Part shown: positions 19,184 through 26,967 of the stretch, piece by piece
Layout of the letters: every line of letters begins with the position of its first letter
Position numbering within the stretch: position 1 is the first letter of the stretch
Assembly (NCBI GenBank): GCA_004299555.1
Contig: SCQU01000026.1
Span: forward strand, 1 to 64,000
Reading direction: 5' to 3'
Origin: Rhodanobacteraceae bacterium
Lineage (GTDB): Bacteria > Pseudomonadota > Gammaproteobacteria > Xanthomonadales > Rhodanobacteraceae
Length of the DNA stretch: 64,000 nt
Program-made: the position numbers and the translations under genes
The notes under the pieces: generated by a model
Seen by the model: only the letters and a program-made list of their open reading frames with translations
Database searches by the model: none
Told to the model about the DNA's origin: nothing

Positions 19184-20146
19184 TCAGGCCCGCCCGAACA
19201 GGCGCGACCACCAGCGCGGTTTCACCGGCGCTGCCGTGCCAACGCCCTGCAGCGTTCCGGCCAAAGCCCGCCGCCTGCTGCGGTACTCCTCGCGGCTGAT
19301 CCGGCCAAGACGGTAGTCCTCGTTGAGCCCGTGCAGCCGCCGGTTGGCCTCGCCCAAGCCACCGGCCGGCGCGGAGGCCGGAGTCCCGGTCGCTCCGGGT
19401 GGTGCTTGCGCGCGCGACCGCAACGCTGGCACGGCGCCACCCAGGCGCACCACGACCGCCGAGATGTTGTCGCGGGCCGCCCGGCTCAGTGCGGTTGCAA
19501 ACAACGCGGCCAACACCTCCCCGGCCGAGGCACTGCCGCAGCAGACATCCCCGATCTCCTGGTCGGTCATTTCCTTGTTGAGGCCATCCGAGCACAACAC
19601 GAAGCAGGTACCCGGACGGTTGCCAGCCAGCACCCAATCCACGAACAAGGACTGCTCAACCCCTACCGCACGTGTCAGCGGCGCGCTTCCGGCCGCCGGC
19701 GGCGTCACCCTGTCGCCGAGCCACCCGGCGGCGTCCGCGTCACGATACACATGGTCACGCGTGATCTGCAGCAGCCGCCCGTCCTCGCAGCAATACGCGC
19801 GGCTGTCCCCCAGCCATCCGCAAAACAGGCAATTCTCGCCGCGCACCAAGAGCACGACGGTCGAGGCAATGACGTCCACGTTGCGTGCGCGCGCAGCCCG
19901 CCGCAGGTCGCCATTGACCGCGTCCAGGACGTCCTCGATGGAGTCAACGAAATCGAGCGCGCTGCCGGCGCGTGGCAATGCCGCCAGGCGCTCAACGATC
20001 AACCGGCTGGCATAGTCCCCGGCGGCGTGCCCGCCGAGACCGTCGGCCACCACCCACAAACCCGCCTCCGGGCGATTCAGGATGGCATCTTCATTGCGCC
20101 GCCGAACCTTGCCCACATCGGTTCGTCCCGCCGACCGCAATTTCAT
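19184..20146 (-). CDS. PP2C-type Ser/Thr protein phosphatase with C-terminal SHOCT-like tail
   Basis: The 320-residue soluble protein has the full set of PP2C (PPM) metal-binding motifs: GKVRRRNEDA, LWVVADGLGGHAAGDYAS, GWLGDSRAY, VLCSDGLNKEMTDQEI and RDNISAVVVRL. After about residue 250 there is a Pro/Ala linker and a 25-residue segment, LNEDYRLGRISREEYRSRR, that looks like a SHOCT-type module. Bacterial PP2Cs reverse Hanks-type kinase phosphorylation. The Ser/Thr kinase at 22621 is the obvious candidate partner, although this gene is on the opposite strand. Start MKLRSAG at 20146 is preceded by GAGGG. Confidence 0.9.
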   Translation of the reverse strand: MKLRSAGRTDVGKVRRRNEDAILNRPEAGLWVVADGLGGHAAGDYASRLIVERLAALPRAGSALDFVDSIEDVLDAVNGDLRRAARARNVDVIASTVVLLVRGENCLFCGWLGDSRAYCCEDGRLLQITRDHVYRDADAAGWLGDRVTPPAAGSAPLTRAVGVEQSLFVDWVLAGNRPGTCFVLCSDGLNKEMTDQEIGDVCCGSASAGEVLAALFATALSRAARDNISAVVVRLGGAVPALRSRAQAPPGATGTPASAPAGGLGEANRRLHGLNEDYRLGRISREEYRSRRRALAGTLQGVGTAAPVKPRWWSRLFGRA

Positions 20147-20383
20147 CAACCCGCCCTCATCGCTACAGCCGACGCCACACCGCGTGACGCCCGGCGGTCC
20201 ATTGGAATTGTCTGCGGCCGGCCTTGGCGGCTTGATCATCGTGAGGTTCAGGCCGTGCGGTCAAGTTCGCCAGCTGGCCCGCGCGCCGGCGGGAGCCTTG
20301 TAATCGCGCCGGCCCGATTTGGAATATCGGGATGAGTCCGGCGTGCCAGCCGGATCGCCTTCCCACCAGCGAGGATGCCCGTC

Positions 20384-21037
20384 ATGCCCAACGTCAATGA
20401 TGATTTCAACCGTACCTGCCTGCGCCTGGATCTTGATCCCGAACGCTCGGGCATTTTTACCCCCGGCGTCAGTGCGGTCAGTTTCAGCGAGGCCGACCTG
20501 CAACGCTTCAATGCCGCCGCGGCACGGGTTGCGCCGGGAACGCCCGCGCTCGATTCGGTGCAGATCGCCGCTGCGGCCCGGCGCCTGTCGCGGGCCGTCG
20601 GGAGCGGCAGCGAATCCAGATTCATCCGGACGCGCCAGCGCCGCGCCGGCGAAACCCGCGCACTCCTCGCCGACACCGCGTGGACCTGCGAGCCAGGGCT
20701 GCGCGCGCGCATGCAGGCCCTGATCGCTTACATGGACCAAGGCCCGGGCCTGATTCCGGCTGATGTCCCGGTGATCGGTGGGCTGGATGCTGCGCTGCTG
20801 GTCGATCTTGCGATGGAGCACCTGCGCAGCGAACTCGACGAATACGCCGATTTTTGCCGTTATCGCCTGGGCGAGTCGGCGCGCACCGGCGTGCCGGTCG
20901 AACGGGTGGCGATCGACCGCGAGCGTTGGCAAAAGGAGCGTGCCGAGGAACTGCGGCTCGAGCGCCAGATGCGCCGCGCGCGCGGTACCCCCTACGCCAA
21001 GGGGGTCGGTCCGGGCAGCGTGTTCAGGGTCAGTTGA
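20384..21037 (+). CDS. DUF1232 (YkvA-like) domain protein
   Basis: The 217-residue protein carries near its middle the segment LIPADVPVIGGLDAALLVDLAME, matching the DUF1232/YkvA pattern (PxDxIPxxxPxxGxxDDxxL). The C-terminal third is highly charged, with Arg/Glu helices (KERAEELRLERQMRRAR). The biochemical role of the family is unknown; members often sit near membrane and stress genes. The start could be 20375 or 20384; the latter is favoured because GAGG lies 9 nt upstream. It is divergent from the phosphatase and upstream of the sigma genes in the same direction. Confidence 0.65.
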   Translation: MPNVNDDFNRTCLRLDLDPERSGIFTPGVSAVSFSEADLQRFNAAAARVAPGTPALDSVQIAAAARRLSRAVGSGSESRFIRTRQRRAGETRALLADTAWTCEPGLRARMQALIAYMDQGPGLIPADVPVIGGLDAALLVDLAMEHLRSELDEYADFCRYRLGESARTGVPVERVAIDRERWQKERAEELRLERQMRRARGTPYAKGVGPGSVFRVS

Positions 21038-21044
21038 AAGGCGC

Positions 21045-21072
21045 TTTACACCCGCACGGGGCAATGCATAAT
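21045..21072 (+). promoter_or_regulatory. Sigma70-like promoter for the sigma-kinase-receptor operon
   Basis: TTTACA (21045-21050), a 16-bp spacer and CATAAT (21067-21072) match five of six bases at each box. The start codon of the first sigma gene is 54 nt downstream. This suggests that housekeeping sigma, not an ECF factor, drives basal expression of the operon. Confidence 0.5.
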
Positions 21073-21126
21073 CGACCTACGGGCGTGCCGTCCTGGCCCG
21101 CCCGTCACTGCGTCGAGGGCGCGGCG

Positions 21127-21822
21127 ATGGGCCGATTTGACACGACCCGCTGGAGTGTGGTGCTGCGCGCACGGGGCGAACCTGCCGAGGCGCGCGCGGC
21201 TTTGGAAACCCTGTGCCGCACGTACCGGCCGCCGGTGCTGGCCTATGTGCGCAACCACGTCTTTGTGCGCGACAACGCCGAGGATCTTACCCAGGCGTTT
21301 TTTGCGCGGTTTCTCGAACAGGCGTGGTACGCGGACGCCGATCCCGAGCGCGGCCGCTTCCGCTCGTTTCTCCTGACCGCGCTCAAGCGTTTCCTGATCG
21401 ACGCCAGCGCCGAAGCCCGCACGTTGAAACGCGGCGGCGCTTTCCGCTTCGACAGCCTTGACGACGCCGGTGCAATCAGCACGGGTGAAACGCCCGAACA
21501 CACGTTCCAGCGTGAGTGGGCCAGGGCGGTGCTGGCCGCCGCGTTCGCACGTTTGCGTGAAGAGGCCGAACACGCCGGCAAGCTCGCGCTGTTCGAGCGG
21601 CTGAGTGAATTTCTGGCCGAAGCGCCGGATGAAGCCGACTACGCGCGCGCGGCGGCAGACTTGAACCTGCGCCGCAACACCCTGGCCGTGGCGGTGCACC
21701 GGCTGCGCCGCCGGCTGCGTGATCTGGTGCGCGAGGAACTGGCTGAAACCACGGCCGACCCTGGTGACCTCGAAGCGGAGTTGCGGGCGCTGCGCGAAGC
21801 GCTGGGAACGGTGCTGCGATGA
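21127..21822 (+). CDS. ECF-type RNA polymerase sigma factor, first of a tandem pair
   Basis: The 231-residue sigma70-family protein opens MGRFDTTRWSVVLRARG, a start shared with ECF factors linked to Ser/Thr kinases in several phyla. Region 2 is clear (YVRNHVFVRDNAEDLTQAFFARFL), with the acidic DNAED core at 49-53 and Thr55 just after it. Region 4 ends with helix-turn-helix RRNTLAVAVHRLRRRLRDLVREEL. A 25-residue Leu/Glu-rich tail follows. GAGGG precedes the start. No anti-sigma factor gene is adjacent. The paralogue downstream shares the same opening and tail. Target promoters are unknown. Confidence 0.85.
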   Translation: MGRFDTTRWSVVLRARGEPAEARAALETLCRTYRPPVLAYVRNHVFVRDNAEDLTQAFFARFLEQAWYADADPERGRFRSFLLTALKRFLIDASAEARTLKRGGAFRFDSLDDAGAISTGETPEHTFQREWARAVLAAAFARLREEAEHAGKLALFERLSEFLAEAPDEADYARAAADLNLRRNTLAVAVHRLRRRLRDLVREELAETTADPGDLEAELRALREALGTVLR

Positions 21823-21895
21823 AGCCGGCCGCAAGCTCCCTTGTAATCAACGGCCCGGTTTGCCGAAGCAGTGGTGGAACCGGAGGCACTGCCTG

Positions 21896-22618
21896 ATGGA
21901 ACCGACTGATCATCACCCGAGCAGGGATTTCACCCGCACCCGCTGGTCGCTGGTGCGGCGCCTGCACACGCCGCGCACGGACGAGGCGCGCGACGCGCTG
22001 GCCGAGTTGGCGGTGCGCTACTGGTATCCGGTGTACGCCTATGTGCGCCGCTGCGGGCACGCGCCGGAAATCGCGCAGGACATCACCCGCGCATTCTTCC
22101 AGCAACTGACGGCCGAAACCCGCGGTGGTGCGCTACCCGACGGGCGGTTCCGGGACTGGTTGCTGGGGCGGCTCAACACCTTTCTGGCGGGCGACTGGCG
22201 CGAACTGGCGGAGGGCGAGACGACGGCGGTGGCGCCATCACTCGAGGATCTGGAGCAACGCAACCGTGACGACCTGACCGCGGCCGGCTCGCCCGAGCAG
22301 GCGTTCCAGCGCGGCTTTGCGCTGGAAGTGCTGGCACGCGGGTTCAAGCGGCTGCAGTCCGAAGCCGGCCAGACCGGGCACCTGGACATGTACGAGGCGC
22401 TGGAGCCGTATCTTGCGCACGATCCGCTGCCCGGCCAGTACGAGGAGATCGGCCGGCGTTTGGCCATCCGGCCGTTGGCACTGGTATTGGCCCTGAAGCG
22501 CCTGCGCCAGCGCTTCCGCGAGCTGGTGCAGCAGGAGTTGATGGGCACCGTGGCATCGCCTGAACAACTCGACGCCGAACAGCGGGCGCTGTTCGCGGCC
22601 ATGGGTGGAGGGCGCTAG
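21896..22618 (+). CDS. ECF-type RNA polymerase sigma factor, second of a tandem pair
   Basis: The 240-residue paralogue of the preceding sigma factor (FTRTRWSLVRRL opening) has region 2 in YVRRCGHAPEIAQDITRAFFQQL. The acidic core aligned with DNAED reads EIAQD, so the central Glu is Gln61; Thr64 follows. Region 4 is RPLALVLALKRLRQRFRELVQQEL. In kinase-controlled ECF factors such as Vibrio EcfP, loss of the acidic motif is compensated by phosphorylation of a nearby Thr; applying this here is inference. GGAGG lies 9 nt before the ATG. The stop is 2 nt before the kinase start, so co-translation is very likely. Confidence 0.83.
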   Translation: MEPTDHHPSRDFTRTRWSLVRRLHTPRTDEARDALAELAVRYWYPVYAYVRRCGHAPEIAQDITRAFFQQLTAETRGGALPDGRFRDWLLGRLNTFLAGDWRELAEGETTAVAPSLEDLEQRNRDDLTAAGSPEQAFQRGFALEVLARGFKRLQSEAGQTGHLDMYEALEPYLAHDPLPGQYEEIGRRLAIRPLALVLALKRLRQRFRELVQQELMGTVASPEQLDAEQRALFAAMGGGR

Positions 22619-22620
22619 GC

Positions 22621-25600
22621 ATGGCCGGCGGACTGCCCGACCTGACCGGCCCGCAGTCCGCACGGCGGCCGCGCGCCACGCAACCCGACCTGCACGGGTT
22701 GGCGGAGCTCGCGTTTGCCAGCCTGAGCCACTGTGACGAGTCCGCCGTGGGCCAACCCCTGGGGTTGCTGCACACCGAAAGCCTCGAGCTGGACCTCACG
22801 GATCCGGCGCAACGGCAATTTGGTGACTACGAACTTTTGGAGCAGATCGGCGAGGGCGGCATGGGCGTGGTCTACCGCGCGCGCCAGAACTCGCTCGATC
22901 GCGAGGTTGCGCTGAAGTTGCTGTCGGCGGGGCCGTGGGCATCGAAGGACTTCATTGCGCGTTTCGAACGCGAAGCGCAGAACGCCGCAAGGATGCAGCA
23001 TCCAAACATCGTCACGGTGTTCGAAGCCGGCAGCTGCGAAGGTCTGCATTTCATGAGCATGCGGCTGATCGAGGGGCGCAGCCTCTCGACGCTGCTCAAG
23101 AGCGGTGAACGCCTCGCGCCCAGGCAGGCGGCAGCGTTGCTGCGCACCGTGGCCGAGGCAGTCGCCTATGCGCACAGCCTCGGCGTACTGCATCTGGACT
23201 TGAAGCCGGGCAACATCCTGATCGATGGCGATGGCATACCCTACGTCGCCGACTTCGGCCTGGCCCGGCGTCTGGACCGCAGCGCGCTGGCGCTCGACAA
23301 CGACGAGGTTTCCGGCACACCGTCCTACATGGCGCCGGAGCAGGCGCAGGTACGCAGCAGCCGGCTCACCGCGGCAACCGACGTGTGGGGCCTGGGCGCG
23401 ATCCTGTATGAGCTCCTGACCGGCCAGCCGCCATTCCGTGCCGCCAGCGCGCAGGCGACGCTGAAGCTGGTGCTGCAAGGCGCCGTGCGGGCGCCGCGCC
23501 GCCTGCAACCGCGGCTGCCGCCGGACCTGCAAGCGATCACGCTGCGTTGTCTCGCTCGCGATACCACCGAACGTTATCCGTCGGCGCGTGCCCTGGCCGA
23601 GGATCTCGCGCGTTATCTGGAAGGCCGGCCTGTCATTGCGAGGCCGCTGAACGTCGTACAACGCAGTGCGCGCTGGGCGCGCCGCGAGCCACGCCTGGCC
23701 GCAACCGCCCTGCTGGCATTCGGCCTGCTGGCCGGCGGCGTCGTGGCGACCACGCAGCAGTGGTATCGCGCAGACCGCAATGCCGACACCGCGCGCGCGA
23801 ACGAGGCGACCGCGAATGCACGCTTGTGGGATTCGCGCAATGATGCGGTGCAGCGGTTCATGGAGGAAGGCCAGGACTGGCAGGCTGCGCCGCTGTTGCT
23901 GGCGAACCTCAAGGAAATGGAGGCGGCGGGCAACGTCAGGCGCGCGCAGGGCGCGCGCTTCCGGCTGGGGCTCGTGCGCAATCGCAACCCGGTACTGATC
24001 GATGCGATACCGGCACAAAAACCGGCCGTCGCGATCGCGTTCGATGCGTCGGGAACACGCATGGCCACCAGCGGCACGGAAACCGGCTTGCTGCTTTTCG
24101 ATGCCGCGGATGGCAAGCAGCTGCTGAAGATCCCGGGTCGCCCGCACGAGGTGTGGACCCGGCTGCGCTTCACCGACGACGGGCGCGTGTTGCTGGCCCA
24201 GCGGATGGAGATGTCCAACCAGTCGCCGCGGCCCGCGGGTGCCCACATGCGGCGCCTCGACACCGCGACCGGCAACTGGCTTGCGCCGCCGGCACCGTTT
24301 GCCGACGCCGATGCCCAGAGCTACAGCGCGGATGGGCGGTACGCGGTGCTGACGCTGCCCGACGGCCGCGCGCAGTTCTGGAGCACGTCGCCGTGGCGCG
24401 CGCTCAGCCCGCTGCGCGCGTTGCCATTTTCAGATGAAGAGGACGCTCGGCTGATTGCGCCGGACGGAAGCTTCTTCGCCCTCAACGGCCCTGAGGGCGC
24501 GGTAACCCTGGTGGACCCGCGCAGCCTTGCCGCGACGCGGATCCCGCTCGGCGCGTTCGGCCGGATCGTCGCGTGGGCCACGAGTCCGGACGCGCGCTGG
24601 CTGGCGCTTGGCGACGCGGCCGGACACGCGGTGGTGGTGGATGTTGCAACCCATGCCGTGCGCCGGCTCGAGCCCCGCCCCTTCTTCGGCGCGCGCGGGT
24701 TGACCTTCAGCGGCGACGGCGGCTGGCTCGCGCTGGCGGCGCGCGACGGCGGCGTGTACCTGTGGTCGTGGCCGGAAGGCCGGCTGCTGGTTCCCCCCTT
24801 CAGCGCCAGCACGTCGCCGACGGGCACGCCGTTGGCCGAACACGTGGAACTCGATCGTGCGCGGGGCCTGGTATTCGTCACCGACGAAACGGCCAACACG
24901 GCCCTGTGGCAGGTCGCGCCGGCCGCGCACGCAAACGACCCCGGCCTCGCGCGGCGCGTCACGGCCGGCCTAGATGTCCGAACGGGTTGGGGTGTCGAGG
25001 CAGCCGCGTGGCATCCCGCAACCGGCCTGATCGCGACCGCTATCGACGAACGTGTGCGCCTCATGCGTCTGCGCGCGCCGGTGCTGAAAGCGGGCAAGGG
25101 CGCGCCGCTGCGTGCCGGCACCTTGCGCTTCGATGGCCGGCACCTGGTCGAGGTGGACGGGCACCAGGTCCGGGTCGTGGACGCGCTGACGGAGCAGCCG
25201 CTCGGCGCTCCGATCGCATTCGCGCAGCCGCCCACGTTCGCGGAGCTCACGCCCGACGGCGCGACGCTGGTCGTGGCCAGCGGCCGCGAGGTGCACATTC
25301 TGGACGTCGCCAGCGGCAAGGCACGCGTCAAGCCGATCGTGCTCGGGGGTGCCCCGGCACGCTTCGACCTCAGTCCCGACGGTCAGCGGATCGCCATCGG
25401 GTGGTTGTCCGGCGATGCGCCGGACGACCGCAATGTCAGCGAGATGGTGGTGATCCACGGTCTTGCCGACGGACGGAGGCTGGGTGGTCCCGAGCCGCTC
25501 CCGGGGCCGACCAACGAGGAGCTGGCGTTCAGTCCCGATGGCTCGCGCCTGCTGGTCCGGAATCCCAGGGACTTTGCCCTGCGCGACGGTGTGACGCTGG

Positions 25601-26961
25601 CACCCGTGGCGGGACCGCTCGCACACTTCCTTCCGCGCGGCCGGGACGAGGATGCGCGCAAAGGCTACGTACGCCTGACGGCTTTGGACGCGGACAACCG
25701 CATGGAGTTGGTATACGGCCGGCACGACGGCGCGCGCTATCTGCATGAGTTGCGACGGTACGCGCCCGACGGCACGTTTTCTGTTGCCCCGCAGCGTGGC
25801 TGGTCACAGGCCATCGTGCCGCTGTCGAACGGGCTCGGCACGGCGGTAGCGTCGGGGGATGATCCACTCAATCAGGTCATCGGGCCCGACGGCGTCAGCC
25901 GCACGCTGCCCGACATGGGCGATGATGCACGCGGGGCCGCGCTCGCACTCAGCCCGGACGGGCGCTGGTTGGTGCGGACGCGCCTGGATGGCGTGTTGCT
26001 GTTCGACCTGGAGCGGATGGCGCGCGTGGCGACCCTCAACGTCGCACTGCCGCAGCCCGACGAGGTGATGCAGGTGGCATTCAGTCCGGACGGACGGCGC
26101 CTGCTGGGGCGCAGCGTGCGCAACCGCTACCTGGTGTGGGATTTCACCCCCGACGAGCGGCCGGCGGACGCGATCGCGCGCGAACAGGGGCTGCGCGACC
26201 TGCCGTTCAACGTGGTGAAACACGGTGTCGACGTGCGCGACCTCGATGCGGCCGAACGCAGGGCGCTGCACGCGGCCGATCCGGGCGTGCCACCGGCGCC
26301 GCCGGTCCCGGTCGCGGCCGCCGCCATCCGCGTGCTGCCGGGTGGCGCCATTCCGCTCCGCGAACCTGCGGTACCACCCGGGCTGTTGGACCTCACGCCG
26401 TATTACACCTTCGGTCTCACGGACTCCTTCATCGATCCCGCGGGCGAAAGTGGTGATTTCACCTGGCTGCCCCGGGGCGTCCAGCGCCTGCTTGGCGTCG
26501 ACTACGACCTGCGTGGCGGCGTCCGCATGACTCGCGGTGCATCCATGCGCCTTGATCTCGCCGCGTCCAGCGGCCCGCGTGCGTTTGGCGCCATCCACGC
26601 ACTGCTGCGGATCGATGACGCCGCGGATGACCAGCGCCTCGCGCAGATGCGGCTGGACTACGCGGATGGCACGCACGCCAAAGTCCCGCTGCGCCTTGGC
26701 AAGCATTTCGGCGACTACTGGCGCAAACCCGGTGCGGAAGCATCCGCACTGATCGCAGCCGCCGGCTGGGACTCCCGGTGGTACTGGAACTACTCGATAC
26801 GTTCCCGCGCCCTCGCGGTACGCATCCCGAACCCGCATCCGGAACGGCCGGTGAAGACCCTGACCTTGTCCAACCCCACTGACGCCGGCGGTGCGCCGAT
26901 CGTGCTCGCCCTGACTCTCGGGCCCCCCGTCGGGGTGCGCGCCGCGACCGGCAAGGAGTGA
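22621..26961 (+). CDS. Membrane Ser/Thr protein kinase with large beta-propeller (WD40-like) sensor part
   Basis: This 1446-residue protein has a kinase domain at about 68-335: glycine loop GEGGMGVVY (77-85), Lys99 in VALK, catalytic Asp193 in HLDLKPGN, DFG at 211-213 and APE at 238-240. The usual HRD is HLD, so it is a non-RD kinase. One transmembrane helix follows (about 359-377), then a short coiled stretch, then about 850 residues of repeated LAFSPDG-type blades as in WD40 or PQQ propellers. A final beta-rich domain of about 190 residues begins near YYTFGLTDSF. By topology this part is periplasmic. The kinase may phosphorylate the two upstream sigma factors. Confidence 0.9.
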   Translation: MAGGLPDLTGPQSARRPRATQPDLHGLAELAFASLSHCDESAVGQPLGLLHTESLELDLTDPAQRQFGDYELLEQIGEGGMGVVYRARQNSLDREVALKLLSAGPWASKDFIARFEREAQNAARMQHPNIVTVFEAGSCEGLHFMSMRLIEGRSLSTLLKSGERLAPRQAAALLRTVAEAVAYAHSLGVLHLDLKPGNILIDGDGIPYVADFGLARRLDRSALALDNDEVSGTPSYMAPEQAQVRSSRLTAATDVWGLGAILYELLTGQPPFRAASAQATLKLVLQGAVRAPRRLQPRLPPDLQAITLRCLARDTTERYPSARALAEDLARYLEGRPVIARPLNVVQRSARWARREPRLAATALLAFGLLAGGVVATTQQWYRADRNADTARANEATANARLWDSRNDAVQRFMEEGQDWQAAPLLLANLKEMEAAGNVRRAQGARFRLGLVRNRNPVLIDAIPAQKPAVAIAFDASGTRMATSGTETGLLLFDAADGKQLLKIPGRPHEVWTRLRFTDDGRVLLAQRMEMSNQSPRPAGAHMRRLDTATGNWLAPPAPFADADAQSYSADGRYAVLTLPDGRAQFWSTSPWRALSPLRALPFSDEEDARLIAPDGSFFALNGPEGAVTLVDPRSLAATRIPLGAFGRIVAWATSPDARWLALGDAAGHAVVVDVATHAVRRLEPRPFFGARGLTFSGDGGWLALAARDGGVYLWSWPEGRLLVPPFSASTSPTGTPLAEHVELDRARGLVFVTDETANTALWQVAPAAHANDPGLARRVTAGLDVRTGWGVEAAAWHPATGLIATAIDERVRLMRLRAPVLKAGKGAPLRAGTLRFDGRHLVEVDGHQVRVVDALTEQPLGAPIAFAQPPTFAELTPDGATLVVASGREVHILDVASGKARVKPIVLGGAPARFDLSPDGQRIAIGWLSGDAPDDRNVSEMVVIHGLADGRRLGGPEPLPGPTNEELAFSPDGSRLLVRNPRDFALRDGVTLAPVAGPLAHFLPRGRDEDARKGYVRLTALDADNRMELVYGRHDGARYLHELRRYAPDGTFSVAPQRGWSQAIVPLSNGLGTAVASGDDPLNQVIGPDGVSRTLPDMGDDARGAALALSPDGRWLVRTRLDGVLLFDLERMARVATLNVALPQPDEVMQVAFSPDGRRLLGRSVRNRYLVWDFTPDERPADAIAREQGLRDLPFNVVKHGVDVRDLDAAERRALHAADPGVPPAPPVPVAAAAIRVLPGGAIPLREPAVPPGLLDLTPYYTFGLTDSFIDPAGESGDFTWLPRGVQRLLGVDYDLRGGVRMTRGASMRLDLAASSGPRAFGAIHALLRIDDAADDQRLAQMRLDYADGTHAKVPLRLGKHFGDYWRKPGAEASALIAAAGWDSRWYWNYSIRSRALAVRIPNPHPERPVKTLTLSNPTDAGGAPIVLALTLGPPVGVRAATGKE

Positions 26962-26967
26962 GAAGAA

